Positions 36,735-46,728 of a stretch of 64,000 nt of DNA are shown here, piece by piece. This DNA is from Rozella allomycis CSF55 (lineage: Eukaryota > Rozellomycota). The DNA lies in the NCBI GenBank assembly GCA_000442015.1, contig KE560636.1, forward strand, positions 1-64,000. Direction: 5' to 3'. Made by a program: the position numbers and the translations under genes. The number at the start of each line of letters is the position of its first letter. Within the stretch, counting starts at the first letter, position 1. The notes under the pieces were generated by a model. That model ran no database searches, was not told the DNA's origin, and was given only the letters and a program-made list of their open reading frames with translations.

Positions 36735-37650
36735 TGTCGTCAAAGTTGGAAATGAGTGAAAACGATCGTTTCTTGGCCTTCTCAATTTTAGAATACTTTA
36801 AAACTTGTATTGAGGGCGAAAAAATTCCAAGCACAAAAGTGGAAGCCCTCAAAGGTAATTTGGAGTCACTGAACAAATGTAGTGGCAGGGGAATGTATCT
36901 CTGAAGCCTTCAACATTGATTTTAATAAAGATTTCGACAAATACCATACCTCATCCGTTACTCTAGAGAATATATTTAAGGTTTTTATGGAAAAAAGGGA
37001 AAAGCTCAACTTGGAACAAGAAGAATTAAAAATGAAAAAAGCGGAGGAATTAAAAGCGCAAGGGAACGTCAAGCTGTCTGAGAAATGCTACGAAGAAGCC
37101 ATAAAACTCTATACCGAAGCAATTGGACTTTATCCCAAAAGCGCTATTTACTTTGGCAATAGGTAAATAGTTTCTAATATGGTAATCAGGGCCGCTGCAC
37201 TCAGCCAACAAGGAAAGTATGACCAAGCTATTGAGGATTGCCATCAGGCGTTAAAAATTGATCCGAATTACACCAAGGCGTATAGTCGGTTAGGACTAGC
37301 ATTCTTGCAACTACACAATTATGAGAAATCCGTGGAAAATTACAAAAAAGCCTTATCTTTTGACCCAAATAATGAAAATATTAAGAATGCATTAGCGCAA
37401 GCAGAAAGTAAATTGCAAACAATTAATAGAAATCAAAACGAGAGTACGTCGGAGTAAATCTCTACAACATATTTAATAGATCTCCCTCAACTAACCCTCT
37501 TGAAGGCCTGTTGAATAATCCCTCACTTTCCGGATTATTGAACAATCCACAGGTAAAATACAGATTTTATTTCTATAGGTGTCAAATATTTTGAATAACC
37601 CTGAAATGTTAAATAATATAATGAATAATCCTGCTCTTATGAATATGTAA
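36735..37650 (+). CDS. SGT2: SGT2/SGTA co-chaperone (TPR)
   Basis: A small glutamine-rich TPR protein that hands tail-anchored proteins to the GET pathway. The N-terminal dimerisation region begins MSSKLEMSENDRFLAFSIL. Three TPRs follow: AEELKAQGNVKLSEKCYEEA, then AAALSQQGKYDQAIEDCHQA and GLAFLQLHNYEKSVENYKKA. After an intron, the C-terminus carries repeated LLNNP/MNNPA motifs (LEGLLNNPSLSGLLNNPQ; EMLNNIMNNPALMNM), the substrate-binding STI1-like tail. Introns include those near 36855-36880, 37162-37190 and 37560-37580. Confidence 0.88.
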
Positions 37651-38106
37651 TGCATAAAGTTACCGCTAATAAAGGGCTCAAAATTTCCTCTCTGGAATGG
37701 GCAGACAGGGAAATAGTAGTTGAAAACGAAAATAAAATAATTACATTATTTCACCATTTAGACCGAAAATAGTACAGATCATAATTGGTGACCCTAATGG
37801 TCTATTTTTATTCACAGTTCAACTGCTTATTAAATAATTAAGTAGATTCAATTTAAGTTACTGAAATACGACGATTTTGTCTAAAACAGTACTAACCCGT
37901 ATGCTATGGAAACGACTTGCAATGACACTTAGCGCCTACTAATACAATACAATTAACTTAACGAGTTAATGATGACTTAATATTGTGTAATTATCATTAT
38001 CGGACGGGGAGTTTACGACCCGGACTTCAGAAACATGTTGAGCTAATACCATTTTAAGCACCGCTGGTAGGAGATAAAAACCATCGCGGCTTGCGGCGAG
38101 GGCGCA
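37651..38106. other. Spacer without a supported gene
   Basis: A 40-codon frame at 37650-37772 overlaps the SGT2 stop (taATG) and reads SLEWADREIVVENENKII. I cannot place it, and it is too short to call. The rest, up to 38106, shows no coding pattern. From about 38050 the base composition becomes less AT-rich as the transposon copies begin. Confidence 0.4.
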
Positions 38107-38511
38107 GTCAAAAATTTATGAAATTTCCTTAAAATGTCGTCGCCTTTTCGCCGTCGCGGACCCGCCTTGTCGCTTTTGAAAGTCACGACATCATAATATT
38201 CTTTTTTTGTAATTTCTGATTGTTTTAGTTAGTTTGGATAAGCGTATTTTACCTAGAGAAGCGATAGAAAGGTTCACTGTACCAAACCAATTGTGGCAGC
38301 AAGTAATGAATAATGAAGCGTACGATGTTTGGTACAAAAGAAATTTAAGGCTATCATATCACCCCTTTTAATGTGCGCTCAAAACAAATTCGATAAGTTG
38401 GTGCGAACTCACACATTGGGTTTTAATCGCGCACGGCTTTGAAAAAATAAAAAGTTTTCCTGGGGTAGTTGGTGCTATAGATGGCACCCTAATTCCCATT
38501 GATCTTCCAAA
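38107..38511 (+). mobile_element. Harbinger-type transposon copy A, internally deleted
   Basis: It carries the same upstream sequence as copy B (tttatgaaatttccttaaaa, then cgtcgc) and the N-terminal transposase part (IERFTVPNQLWQQVMNNEAY). It then jumps from about 38405 straight to the segment encoding VVGAIDGTLIPID. About 200 bp present in copy B are missing. It ends at an N (38512). Differences from B are scattered, about one in twenty, with stops in frame, so it is non-functional. Confidence 0.75.
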
Positions 38512-38512
38512 N

Positions 38513-39333
38513 AAAAAATTTATGAAATTTCCTTAAAATGTCGTCGCTTTTTTGTCACCAATTGGCGAAGATCCCCCTTGTCGCTTTTGAAAGTCACGAC
38601 GCAATATGAACCAAAATACCGCCATTTGCCTCTTAATACATCAAAATATTCTTTTTTTGTATTTTCTTATTGTTTTAGTTAGTTTGGATGGGCGTATTTT
38701 ACCTAGTGAAGCGATAGAAAGGTTCACTGTACCAAACCAATTGTGGCAGCAAGTAATGAATAATGAAGCGTACGATGCTTGGTACAAAAGAAATTTAAGG
38801 CTATCATATCACTCCTTTCAATGTGTGCTCAAAAAGATTTCCATAAGTTGGTGCGAAGTAAATTCTCTGCCTCATCACAATTCAACACGCGACATTGATT
38901 TTCGTTTGGCCGTCACATTAACATTTTGAAGCAGCTCGAGTGGTTTTCGAGAGGTTGCAGGGCATTATGGGATTAGCAAATATAGTGCTGTACATTACGT
39001 GCATCAAGTCGTAAATGTTCTTTATAAAATCTCAAACACCATTATTAAGTTACCTCAGACTGGAACACATTGGGTTTCAATCGCGTACGGCTTTGAAAAA
39101 ATAAAAAGTTTTCCCGGGGTAGTTGGTGCTATAGATGGCACCTTAATTCCCATTGATCGTCCAAAAGACTTTGAAGGATGGTATTGTCGCAAAAATTTTA
39201 CAGCTCTCAATATGCAAGGGATTTGTGACCATGAAAGACGATTCATGGCAATATCAATACGTTCCGGTAGTCATAATGACCAGTTATTGTGGAATCGAAG
39301 CATATTTGGTGATCGGGCAAATTGTATTATACC
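38513..39333 (+). mobile_element. Harbinger/PIF (DDE_4) transposase copy B, partial
   Basis: The longest copy. It encodes the N-terminal region (ERFTVPNQLWQQVMNNEAYD), a helix-turn-helix-like part (GFREVAGHYGISKYSAVHYV), then VVGAIDGTLIPIDRPKDFEG with the first catalytic Asp. It runs through NMQGICDHERRFMAISIRSG and SHNDQLLWNRSIFGDRANCI, and ends at N 39334. The frame breaks around 38890-38940. The family assignment rests on the GAIDG and later SDAGY motifs of HARBI1-like transposases. Confidence 0.85.
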
Positions 39334-39334
39334 N

Positions 39335-39815
39335 ATCACAATTCAACACGTGACATTGATTTTCGTTTGGCCGATCACGTTAACATTGTTAAGCAGCTTG
39401 AGTGGTTTTCGAGAGGTTGCAGGGCATTATGGGATAAGCAAATATAGTGCTGTACATTACGTGAATCAAGTCGTAAATGTACTATATAAAATCTCAAACA
39501 TAATTATTAAGTTACCTCAGACTGGAACACATTAGGTTTCAATCGCGTACGGCTTTGAAAAAATAAAAAGTTTTCCCGGGGTAGTTGGTGCTATAGATGG
39601 CACCCTAATTCCCATTGATCGTTCAAAAGACTTTGAAGGATGGTATTTTGGCAAAAATTTTACAGCTCTAAATATGCAAGGGATTTGTGACCATGAAAGA
39701 CGATTAATGGCAATATCAATACGGTCAGGTAGTCATAATGACCAATTATTGTGGAATCGAAGCATATTTGGTGGTCGGGCAAATTGTATTATACCACCCG
39801 GTTTTTACTTTTTAG
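39335..39815 (+). mobile_element. Harbinger transposase copy C, partial
   Basis: It repeats the middle of copy B from the helix-turn-helix-like part to RANCIIPPG, with a few percent difference. A nonsense codon sits in the 'acacattag' segment at about 39535, where B reads W. It is bounded by Ns at 39334 and 39816. Confidence 0.8.
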
Positions 39816-39816
39816 N

Positions 39817-40397
39817 AGTTAGGTAGTCATACGGACCAATTATTGTGGAATCGAAGCATATTTGGTGATCGGGCAAATTGTATTATACCGCCCGGTTTTC
39901 ACATTTTAAGTGACGCAGGATACGCTTTGCAACCTGAATTGCTTGTTCCATATCCTGAAATTGATTGCAAAGTAATATCTTTGTACAATCATTACGATAC
40001 TAACACAAGAATCGTAATTGAATGTGCCTATGAAGACTTCAAAAATAGATGGCAAAAGTTATAAATGCCATTAAATTAAAACAGTTTTCGTGAGATGGCT
40101 AAAATCGTTGGGGCTTTGTAACCCTGCACAAGTTGACTTTAAAGACAATACAGTTTTGGAAGAAAATTTTGACAATGTGTTTTACTCTGATAACACGCCA
40201 GCCAGCAGATATTGTTCATAAAAATATTCGACATAGAATTGCCGAGAGTAAACGTAATTCTATTAAAAAAATTGTTCCAAGCACAAAAACTAAATACATA
40301 AATTATTTTATTTCCTACCTTCACAATACAATCAAGCGTATTAAATAGGGCATACATGGCTTCATTTAAATTCCTTTGAGATTCCGAAATCAGGTTT
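39817..40397 (+). mobile_element. Harbinger transposase copy D, 3' part
   Basis: It begins within the same segment (WNRSIFGDRANCI) and supplies the missing C-terminus: HILSDAGYALQPELL carries the second Asp, and IECAYEDFKNRW supplies the third acidic residue region. After 40064 the frame decays. Joining copies B and D gives a whole DDE layout, so one intact element may exist in the genome. It ends at N 40398. Confidence 0.75.
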
Positions 40398-40398
40398 N

Positions 40399-41213
40399 GA
40401 GTAATTATCACAAATTTACATAATAGTGCAAAGAGGATTAACGATCCATTCTACACACTAGATTTCGGCAATATTTTAACTACAAATCAGCCATACGACA
40501 TTTCTCTAGAACTTTTATTGCCAACTAGTCCTGTTAACGTGGGCATGGGTAATTTTATGATCAAAGTAGATCTACTCAATGCTAAAGATGAATTAATAGC
40601 ATCATGTTCGAAACCCGCCTTGTTAAGATATGAATCACTGCTGGTTAAAACAATCAAGACGGCATTCTTTGGAATGCTATATATCTTTAATTTCAAGAAA
40701 GAAGAGGAAACTTTAATTGTGACATCTTTTAATGGGTACAAAGACACTATTGTAATTAAATCATTTTGTGGTATTTAGAGTTCAAGTGCCACTAAGGTCA
40801 ATATTACTATATTGGATCCCAATATCCAGATTTATGAAGCTTTTATCAGATTCGATGCCTTATTTACTGGGTTAAGGTACACAGAAAACTGCCAATTCAT
40901 AAGATTTTATATGTACTTTTGGAAATACACAACTGCAACATTTTTTGTGTTAATATTATTCTCTATTGAAGCATTTCTGGCGTTTTGTGTAGTATACTGC
41001 GTTTATTCATTAACTATGGAAATCAATTGTAAAACTGAGTCAGTGTCGGATATTGAAAACGAGAGTGAAGACAATCTATTAACTAATGGGCATACAAAAG
41101 TTTTAGATAAGATAAATGGGGACGCCATTGTTCCTGAAATCAATGCCACCACTAGCTCAAGTGAAAGTGAAGGGCCCCCCTCAGACCAATTTCGGTCGAC
41201 AAAAAATTTTTAA
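40399..41213 (+). CDS. Seipin, 5' truncated at an N junction
   Basis: An ER membrane protein that organises lipid-droplet assembly (BSCL2/SEI1). The luminal beta-sandwich is present: YDISLELLLPTSPVNVGMGN, then LRYESLLVKTIKTAFFGMLY. An in-frame TAG at 40776-40778 is the 3' end of a 27-nt intron (40752-40778). Splicing joins GYKDTI to SSSATKVNITIL and IQIYEAFIRFDALFTGLRY, the conserved seipin block. The second membrane segment (ATFFVLILFSIEAFLAFCVV) and an acidic/serine tail follow. The cytosolic N-terminus and first membrane segment are missing; they should precede the N at 40398. Confidence 0.82.
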
Positions 41214-41507
41214 CCTGTCCAGAATAAAATTAGTTTTGCATATTAAATACTAAATAGTTTATTTAGTTCATTTTATTTAGCCTCGCCAAATTCTGAATTG
41301 GGCGACGTGAACGAAAGAACAAGACATTGACAAAGACCAATCTAAAATCACGTTCAAAACATGTTTTCTGAAACTTTTGTTAATCAAATGCCATAGAATT
41401 TGGACAATTCAGGATATTACCTCTCTATGTGGGCATATACTTTTCTATGGAATTACCTTTAGAAATCTAAAGTTGATTAGTTATGCTAACAAACGACTTG
41501 ACAAACC

Positions 41508-42092
41508 ATGGGATTTTTAGATGTCTCTTGTGAAGTAATGCAGTTATGTTACAAAGTGGATTTTGGCGAGGAAGCCAAAATCATATTTCTGAACCTTGCT
41601 ACCTTAAATATAAAAAATTATACCCCTGTCATTTGTCAAATGAAAACACGGGGTGTTTCCAAAAGAAAAGGAAAGGATGAGCTCTCCATACAATCCACCA
41701 AAAAGCCGAAATCGCGCAAACTACAAGCAAGACTTGTAGAGCTTGAAACAGAACTTAAAGCTAAAAAAGAAAAACTAGAAGAAGCCAAAGTTGAAGAGCT
41801 AGAAGCAAAACTTAAAGCTCTAGAAGAAGAAAACACGAAGCTAGAAGCACAACTTAAAGCTCAAGAAGATCAAGAAGGAATAATAGGTAAAATCATTACA
41901 AAAACTTGTTCTTAGTGAATTTTCATGGATACAAAAAGGATTCTGAATATTTAAAGTATTTGGAAATAGGCAAAAAGTTACGAGACGAGCCCGAATTTAA
42001 GAATGTTGAAGGTTTAATTAATGACATTAACACGACTGATACTATTAACGACGACTTGGCCTTTGTTGTTTTAGCGGCGTCAAGTGGCACTG
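41508..42092 (+). CDS. Coiled-coil protein with probable P-loop, cut by an N
   Basis: The frame opens at an ATG (41508), and a basic stretch begins MKTRGVSKRKGKDEL. A long coiled coil follows (LVELETELKAKKEKLEEAKV; ALEEENTKLEAQLKAQ). Removing a 29-nt intron (about 41887-41915) joins GII to VNFHGYKKDSEYLKYLEIGK. The frame then runs to DDLAFVVLAASSGT and hits N at 42093, where a GKT would complete a Walker A motif. A P-loop ATPase of the Crinkler-type effector group is possible, since those families pair variable N-termini with such NTPases and have been reported from Rozella. This is inference only. The 3' half is missing. Confidence 0.5.
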
Positions 42093-42180
42093 NAGTCTTT
42101 CAGATGATTGAACAAAAACATCGGTTAACTTGTCAATGTTACTCATTGCCGTTTTAAACGATGATAATGGGATTGATGGA

Positions 42181-44107
42181 ATAGTTTATTGAGCGGTCGG
42201 AGTGTTAAACATTTCATTTATATTCTTCAAAAGTCCAGATTCGTCATGCGACTCACTAAAATTTACATCAGCTACTGTGTGCGCATTACTCATGCTATCG
42301 GCAAAAATTGTTCCTCCTAACCCTATCAGTTACTGAAAGACAGTTTTCATCATTTCCCAAAGTGAATTTTTCGCGGTAAAGCTTTGTTTCCGGTTTCATT
42401 TTGGGTGCCAAATAATTCTTGTTGAGCTAATGAAGTCTATTTGTCACCTGTTTTGGTGTCAATAATGACCCACGTAAGATTTAAAGCTCTTGTCAAAGTA
42501 ATAAGGTTTGGTTTCTATTGTGTGTGTTTGGAGCTTTTAGAAATACATTTTTGATGTTTGACTCTTCATATCGATTACATACTAGTTCAATGTCCATGTC
42601 TTTAGACCACTCGGCCCTTGGCATTATGTTTTCCTAATATTAAACAAACAGTTTAGTCTTTTTTCGGGTTCCGAATCATCACTATTTTCGGTCTTTCTTT
42701 TTTCATGTACTTCTACCGGGGTTACCGCTTTTACATTTACGCTTTTGCTATTTGGAAAATTTGAAGGCGTCGACGCCGGCTAGTCCTACCAGGCCTTTAA
42801 GGGATTTACATCTTTGACCAGGGGTTTATCAAATAGTTTGTGTGTCTGTGTGTATAAACCATTTTTGCTTCCGAGGCTCCTCAAATTTGGTCTATGAACT
42901 TAGAACACCCAATATACCAAGAAATAGATATAGATGGCGACCGTTTTTACCGAGAGAGGAATATCTGAATTTCAAAATTCTTATAAGGCCTAGTGATATC
43001 AACCAGGGTAGTTGCGTTAACAAAAGGATCAGCTAACCTTCTCCCAATTCTACGTTTTCTATTTTGGTATCAGTAAAATTCTTACCTACCGAAAGGGAGC
43101 TTAATCATTATGTTGCGGATGACGCAATGGCAACTGAGACTATGTCGAAGACGAAGAAGACCTTGCCCTGAATGGACACCGCTAAAGCAGTTGAAAACCG
43201 CAGGATGTTCATACCAAAACGTAGAACGAAACTTGTTGCACTAGTTGCCATTCGAAAATGTCAGAGTTGAAGAAATCCCTGAAGCACTTCTAGACAGGGA
43301 TGGAATCATTGTGCCGTGAACTATCCAGTTCAACATGGTGAAAACGCTAATCCCAGTAAAGTTCCTCTACCCATCTTTTGCTCTTAGGAAATAATGCCCG
43401 AGCTTGAATGGACTCTACGCGTACTCATTCCTTCTATTTGCCAGCTTTGGTTAAAGTGCTATCGAACCAAATTAACCCAGTGGGTGGAGTTCTCCACTTT
43501 GGGCCTATTTCGTGAGGCTTCGTATCTGGTTTGGCCCTGAATGACATGGGAATTTATTAATTGCCAAGTTCTTTGTAACCGCTTTCTAGCGTACCAAAAA
43601 CATTTTTGCTACAAATTGGAGCGCTTACGCGTTCTTCTAGTTCTCAACCAATTTAGGTTGAAATAGTCATATACAATTTTCAAAACAGAATTGTTAAAAA
43701 GATTTGCGACACAAATTGTGGCGTAACATAGTCGTAACCCTTGTCAATGATTGTACGTTTTGGAAAACACAAAAAAGAATCTTTATAACTCGTCAGAAGG
43801 ATTGTGGATAAATAAAAGTATTAAAATTGACGTCGTAGGTATTAAGAAGGGCTCTAATGGGCGACGCTGCTCGGAACACGAAGTTTGTCGAGACTCATTG
43901 GAAATAAGATCAATCAAATTCTATAATGTGGGTATACAATAATATTACGCGGTGACTATAAAATTCTTTTAGAATAGAAAAGACACCACGAACACTTGAA
44001 GAAGTTGTTGTTGTGAGAACGGTTGTTGATGGTGCCCCAACATGTAAAAGGGTGCCGGTAAAAAAGCATTTTATTTTGGAAAAAAGAAAAAGGAATAGTA
44101 TAAAAAA
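42181..44107. other. Relic or non-coding stretch, no supported gene
   Basis: The base composition is visibly less AT-rich than the genes, and short open frames change every 100-200 bp. Examples on the plus strand are the frame at 42842-43036 (RYRWRPFLPREEYLNFKIL) and fragments near 43270 (VEEIPEALLDRDGIIVP). They look like decayed coding sequence, perhaps an old mobile element or effector-type gene. I could not assemble any of them into a family. Confidence 0.3.
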
Positions 44108-44220
44108 ACATTTATTATTTTTACCCGATTTATGTGCAAAATGCGTAATGAAAAAATGGAAAAGGAATCGCCGTTGTTAGAAAACTTGAAAATTGAAAAT
44201 AGAGGACAATAATAAATAGT

Positions 44221-44680
44221 AACGTAGAGGGAAGTTTGATATTAAAAATAGAGAAGGAAAAACGGTAAACATTAAAAATAAAGAAGGAAAGAGGGAAGGA
44301 AGAGAGGAAAGAGGTAAAAACAAAAATAGGTTAATATTGAAAATAGAGAAGGAAAAGAGTTAAATATTAAAAATAGAGAAGGAAAAGAGTTAAATATTAA
44401 GAATAGAGAAGAAAAAGGGAAAAACAAAAAGATGTATTAAGAATAGAAAGGAATGTGGTAAACATTAAAAATAAAGATAGAAAAAGGGAAAGACGGAAAG
44501 AGGGAAAGAAGGACAGAGGGAAAGAAGGAAAGAGAGAAAGAAGAGAGAAAGAGTGAAAGAGTGAAAGAATGACAGAGGGAAGGAAGGAAAAAAGGAAGGA
44601 AGGAAAGAGGGAAAGAGGGAAAGAAGGTAAAGACATATACAGATGGAGAGAAGTAAAATTACGGAAAGATAATGGTAACA
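44221..44680 (+). repeat. Polypurine (A/G) tract with degenerate tandem repeats
   Basis: About 460 bp of almost pure purine on this strand. The left part repeats a unit like aaaatagagaaggaaaagag with ttaaatatt inserts. The right part is gggaaagaaggaaag-type microsatellite. The minus-strand frame across it encodes only Ser/Phe/Leu/Pro low complexity. Confidence 0.85.
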
Positions 44681-44707
44681 ACAAAATGTGAAAATATTGA
44701 ATGCTTT

Positions 44708-46654
44708 TTATTGAGGGCGTTTATGTGGACGCCCTCTGTTAACCTGTTTCGGTGAGGCAGATGTTTTTCTGGTTTCAGCCTGCTTTACAAACCTTCCTAT
44801 GCGTGGAATATTTTCAATAAAAAAATTGCCTTTTTCACATACAATTATTATATGTTTGCAAACAGCATAAGCCAGGAAGCGCAAACAAGAACAATGCACC
44901 GGCTTTAGAGATACAATGTATGTTCGTTTTGAGTCGTTATTGCGCGACAATTTAAACACTTCATTTTTCCCTATCTTAATTAATAAATATAACAACCTCG
45001 TTGCCGCTGTATCGTGTAATGTTGAAATTCTTTTCTCGCGGCGGCTTCAACATTCCTTCTTCCTTCATCCGTAGCATAGCTTCGTAAGAATGGACGACTT
45101 TCACACTGACAGTAATCATGGATAACAATAACAAGCGTTTCCAAAGTATGTTTGAGACCTTGTCTTTTCCTGTTAACATATCGTTTCAGTCTTTCATTAA
45201 AGGATTCATTAGAGTTATTGGTTCTTGCAACGCCCAAGCGTAAAGATACCAGTTAGTGCTGTTGCCTGTAAACCATTGATCTTCTAGATAAAGCCAAACA
45301 GAGGGTTTGGCTCTAAGAGATTTTTTTAGGGCAAAATAATGTTTCTGCCATTCTTTTTCATTGCGAGTAAAATGAAGATTTCGCATTTGAGTCAATACAA
45401 TTTTTTTTGTAATCTCATCAATTTTCACTATGTAAGAAACAATATAAATTACTTTTGATTGCAAATGTTCTTTCACATTTTTTACCACATGAAACCAACA
45501 CATTAACAAGGTTGGCACATGATCTCCAGTAAAATATTTTCTAATGCTGGAACCTATTTGTGGGGCTGCATCAGCCATTATATAATCAGGTCGAAATGGT
45601 ATCTTTAAAGATTTCTGAATAAAGCTTCCAATGCATGCCATAAAAGAAGATAGTCCGATTCTTTGAAATGTGACTGCAAAGACAACGCTATGGAATGAAA
45701 ATGACCACTTATGTCTGAGATACCTAAAATTATGTAAATATGAAAAAATATTATACCAAACGCAACTACTACGAAATCAATATTAGTAAGTCGCCAAGTT
45801 TCGTCTACATGTAAAATTACTGTTTTTAATAATCGTAAAGATTCCTTGTAGGGCTTTAGCAGTCCCTTGGCAGAAAGGCAAACCATAAAATGGTCATTTT
45901 CAGTGCCCTTTCCAAATGTTACCTCTCCCTCTCCATTTATATAGGCTATAAATCCAATCCGTTGACTCTACGAACATGCCATATCCCATATCAATTGATT
46001 TCAAAATCCTTCTAAAATAATAATTATGTAATAAAAGTATATTTTAACTATCAATTGGCGAAGTTTTTTCTATTTTGTTAAGGGCGATTCAAACCGCTTC
46101 CAAAACTCGGGTAAGAAATAATGTCACGATAACATATCAAAAATTTTGGCCAAAAACCGCAGTTTTGAGCCAGATCGAGAGTTGCAGTATTTGTCAACGG
46201 AAAAAATTATACGCAAATTCTGGAACNCATAAAACAGAATCATCAGGGAAATTTTGATATTCCAAGTCGTTCATGGTATTGATGTTTTTAGTTCCGCCAG
46301 TAATAATTTGTCTGCAAGTTTCTATTGAGTTGCTATTTTCATCATCTATGTGTAATAAAAAATATATATACCTTGAGTCTTTTTAATGTATTTACGTTTG
46401 TTTATTACTTCTAATTTTGTTGGAAAGTAATCAATGTCCGAAAAATGGGCTTGCAGTTCTCTATATAAATCTTTTGGTTTTGCATCTAAATTTTCTTTTA
46501 TATACGCCAGCTTACGACTTGTAAAGAGTCCTTTACAAACCATAATATCATCACCCTCGGTGGCCGGAAAATGTTTTAAGGAATTTTTTTCAACTTTTAT
46601 TTGGCCACATTTTAGACATGACGTGGCCCTAAATTGCACTTCACATTTGCTTCC
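44708..46654 (-). mobile_element. Mutator-like (MULE) transposase, frameshifted
   Basis: Reading leftward: an N-terminal region near 46650-46350 (CLKCGQIKVEKNSLKHFPAT) resembles the FLYWCH/zinc region of MULE proteins. The catalytic core is at 45886-45186, with HVDETWRLTNIDFVVVAFG and PDYIMADAAPQIGSSIRKYF, then LMCWFHVVKNVKEHL. ARTNNSNESFNERLKRYVNR follows, and finally a SWIM zinc finger, CSCLRFLAYAVCKH (44880). Frame changes are needed near 45635, 45235 and 44995, and no 26-30-nt intron explains them well. A lone N lies at 46227. It is probably an inactive copy. Confidence 0.75.
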
Positions 46655-46655
46655 N

Positions 46656-46727
46656 TAGTACAAATGTGACGATATTTAGAGAGTGTAAGATTCCTGTTTG
46701 AAATACAATGGCGAGAATTTGTTTTGC
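46656..46727 (-). pseudogene. 72-bp fragment of the seven-TM gene family between two Ns
   Basis: It encodes AKQILAIVFQTGILHSLNIV, matching the sixth membrane region of the gene at 49076-49918 with several substitutions. It is bounded by Ns at 46655 and 46728, so it is a contig sliver from a paralogue placed here by scaffolding. Confidence 0.75.
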
Positions 46728-46728
46728 N

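Noticed and set aside
36510..36785. Minus-strand frame upstream of SEC11
   Set aside because: It covers the SEC11 first exon in the wrong frame and the SEC11/SGT2 spacer. The correct frame gives the SEC11 membrane segment.
28083..37650. Possible operon or functional cluster of same-strand genes
   Set aside because: Each gene has its own introns and unrelated function, and spacing is as tight between opposite-strand genes. Compactness explains it.
40752..40778. Nonsense mutation (in-frame TAG) in seipin
   Set aside because: The TAG is the 3' end of a 27-nt intron; removing it restores the conserved seipin sequence in frame.
44397..44684. Minus-strand frame rich in Ser, Phe, Leu and Pro
   Set aside because: It is only the complement of the polypurine microsatellite. 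Its composition is repeat-driven and has no start context or conserved pattern.
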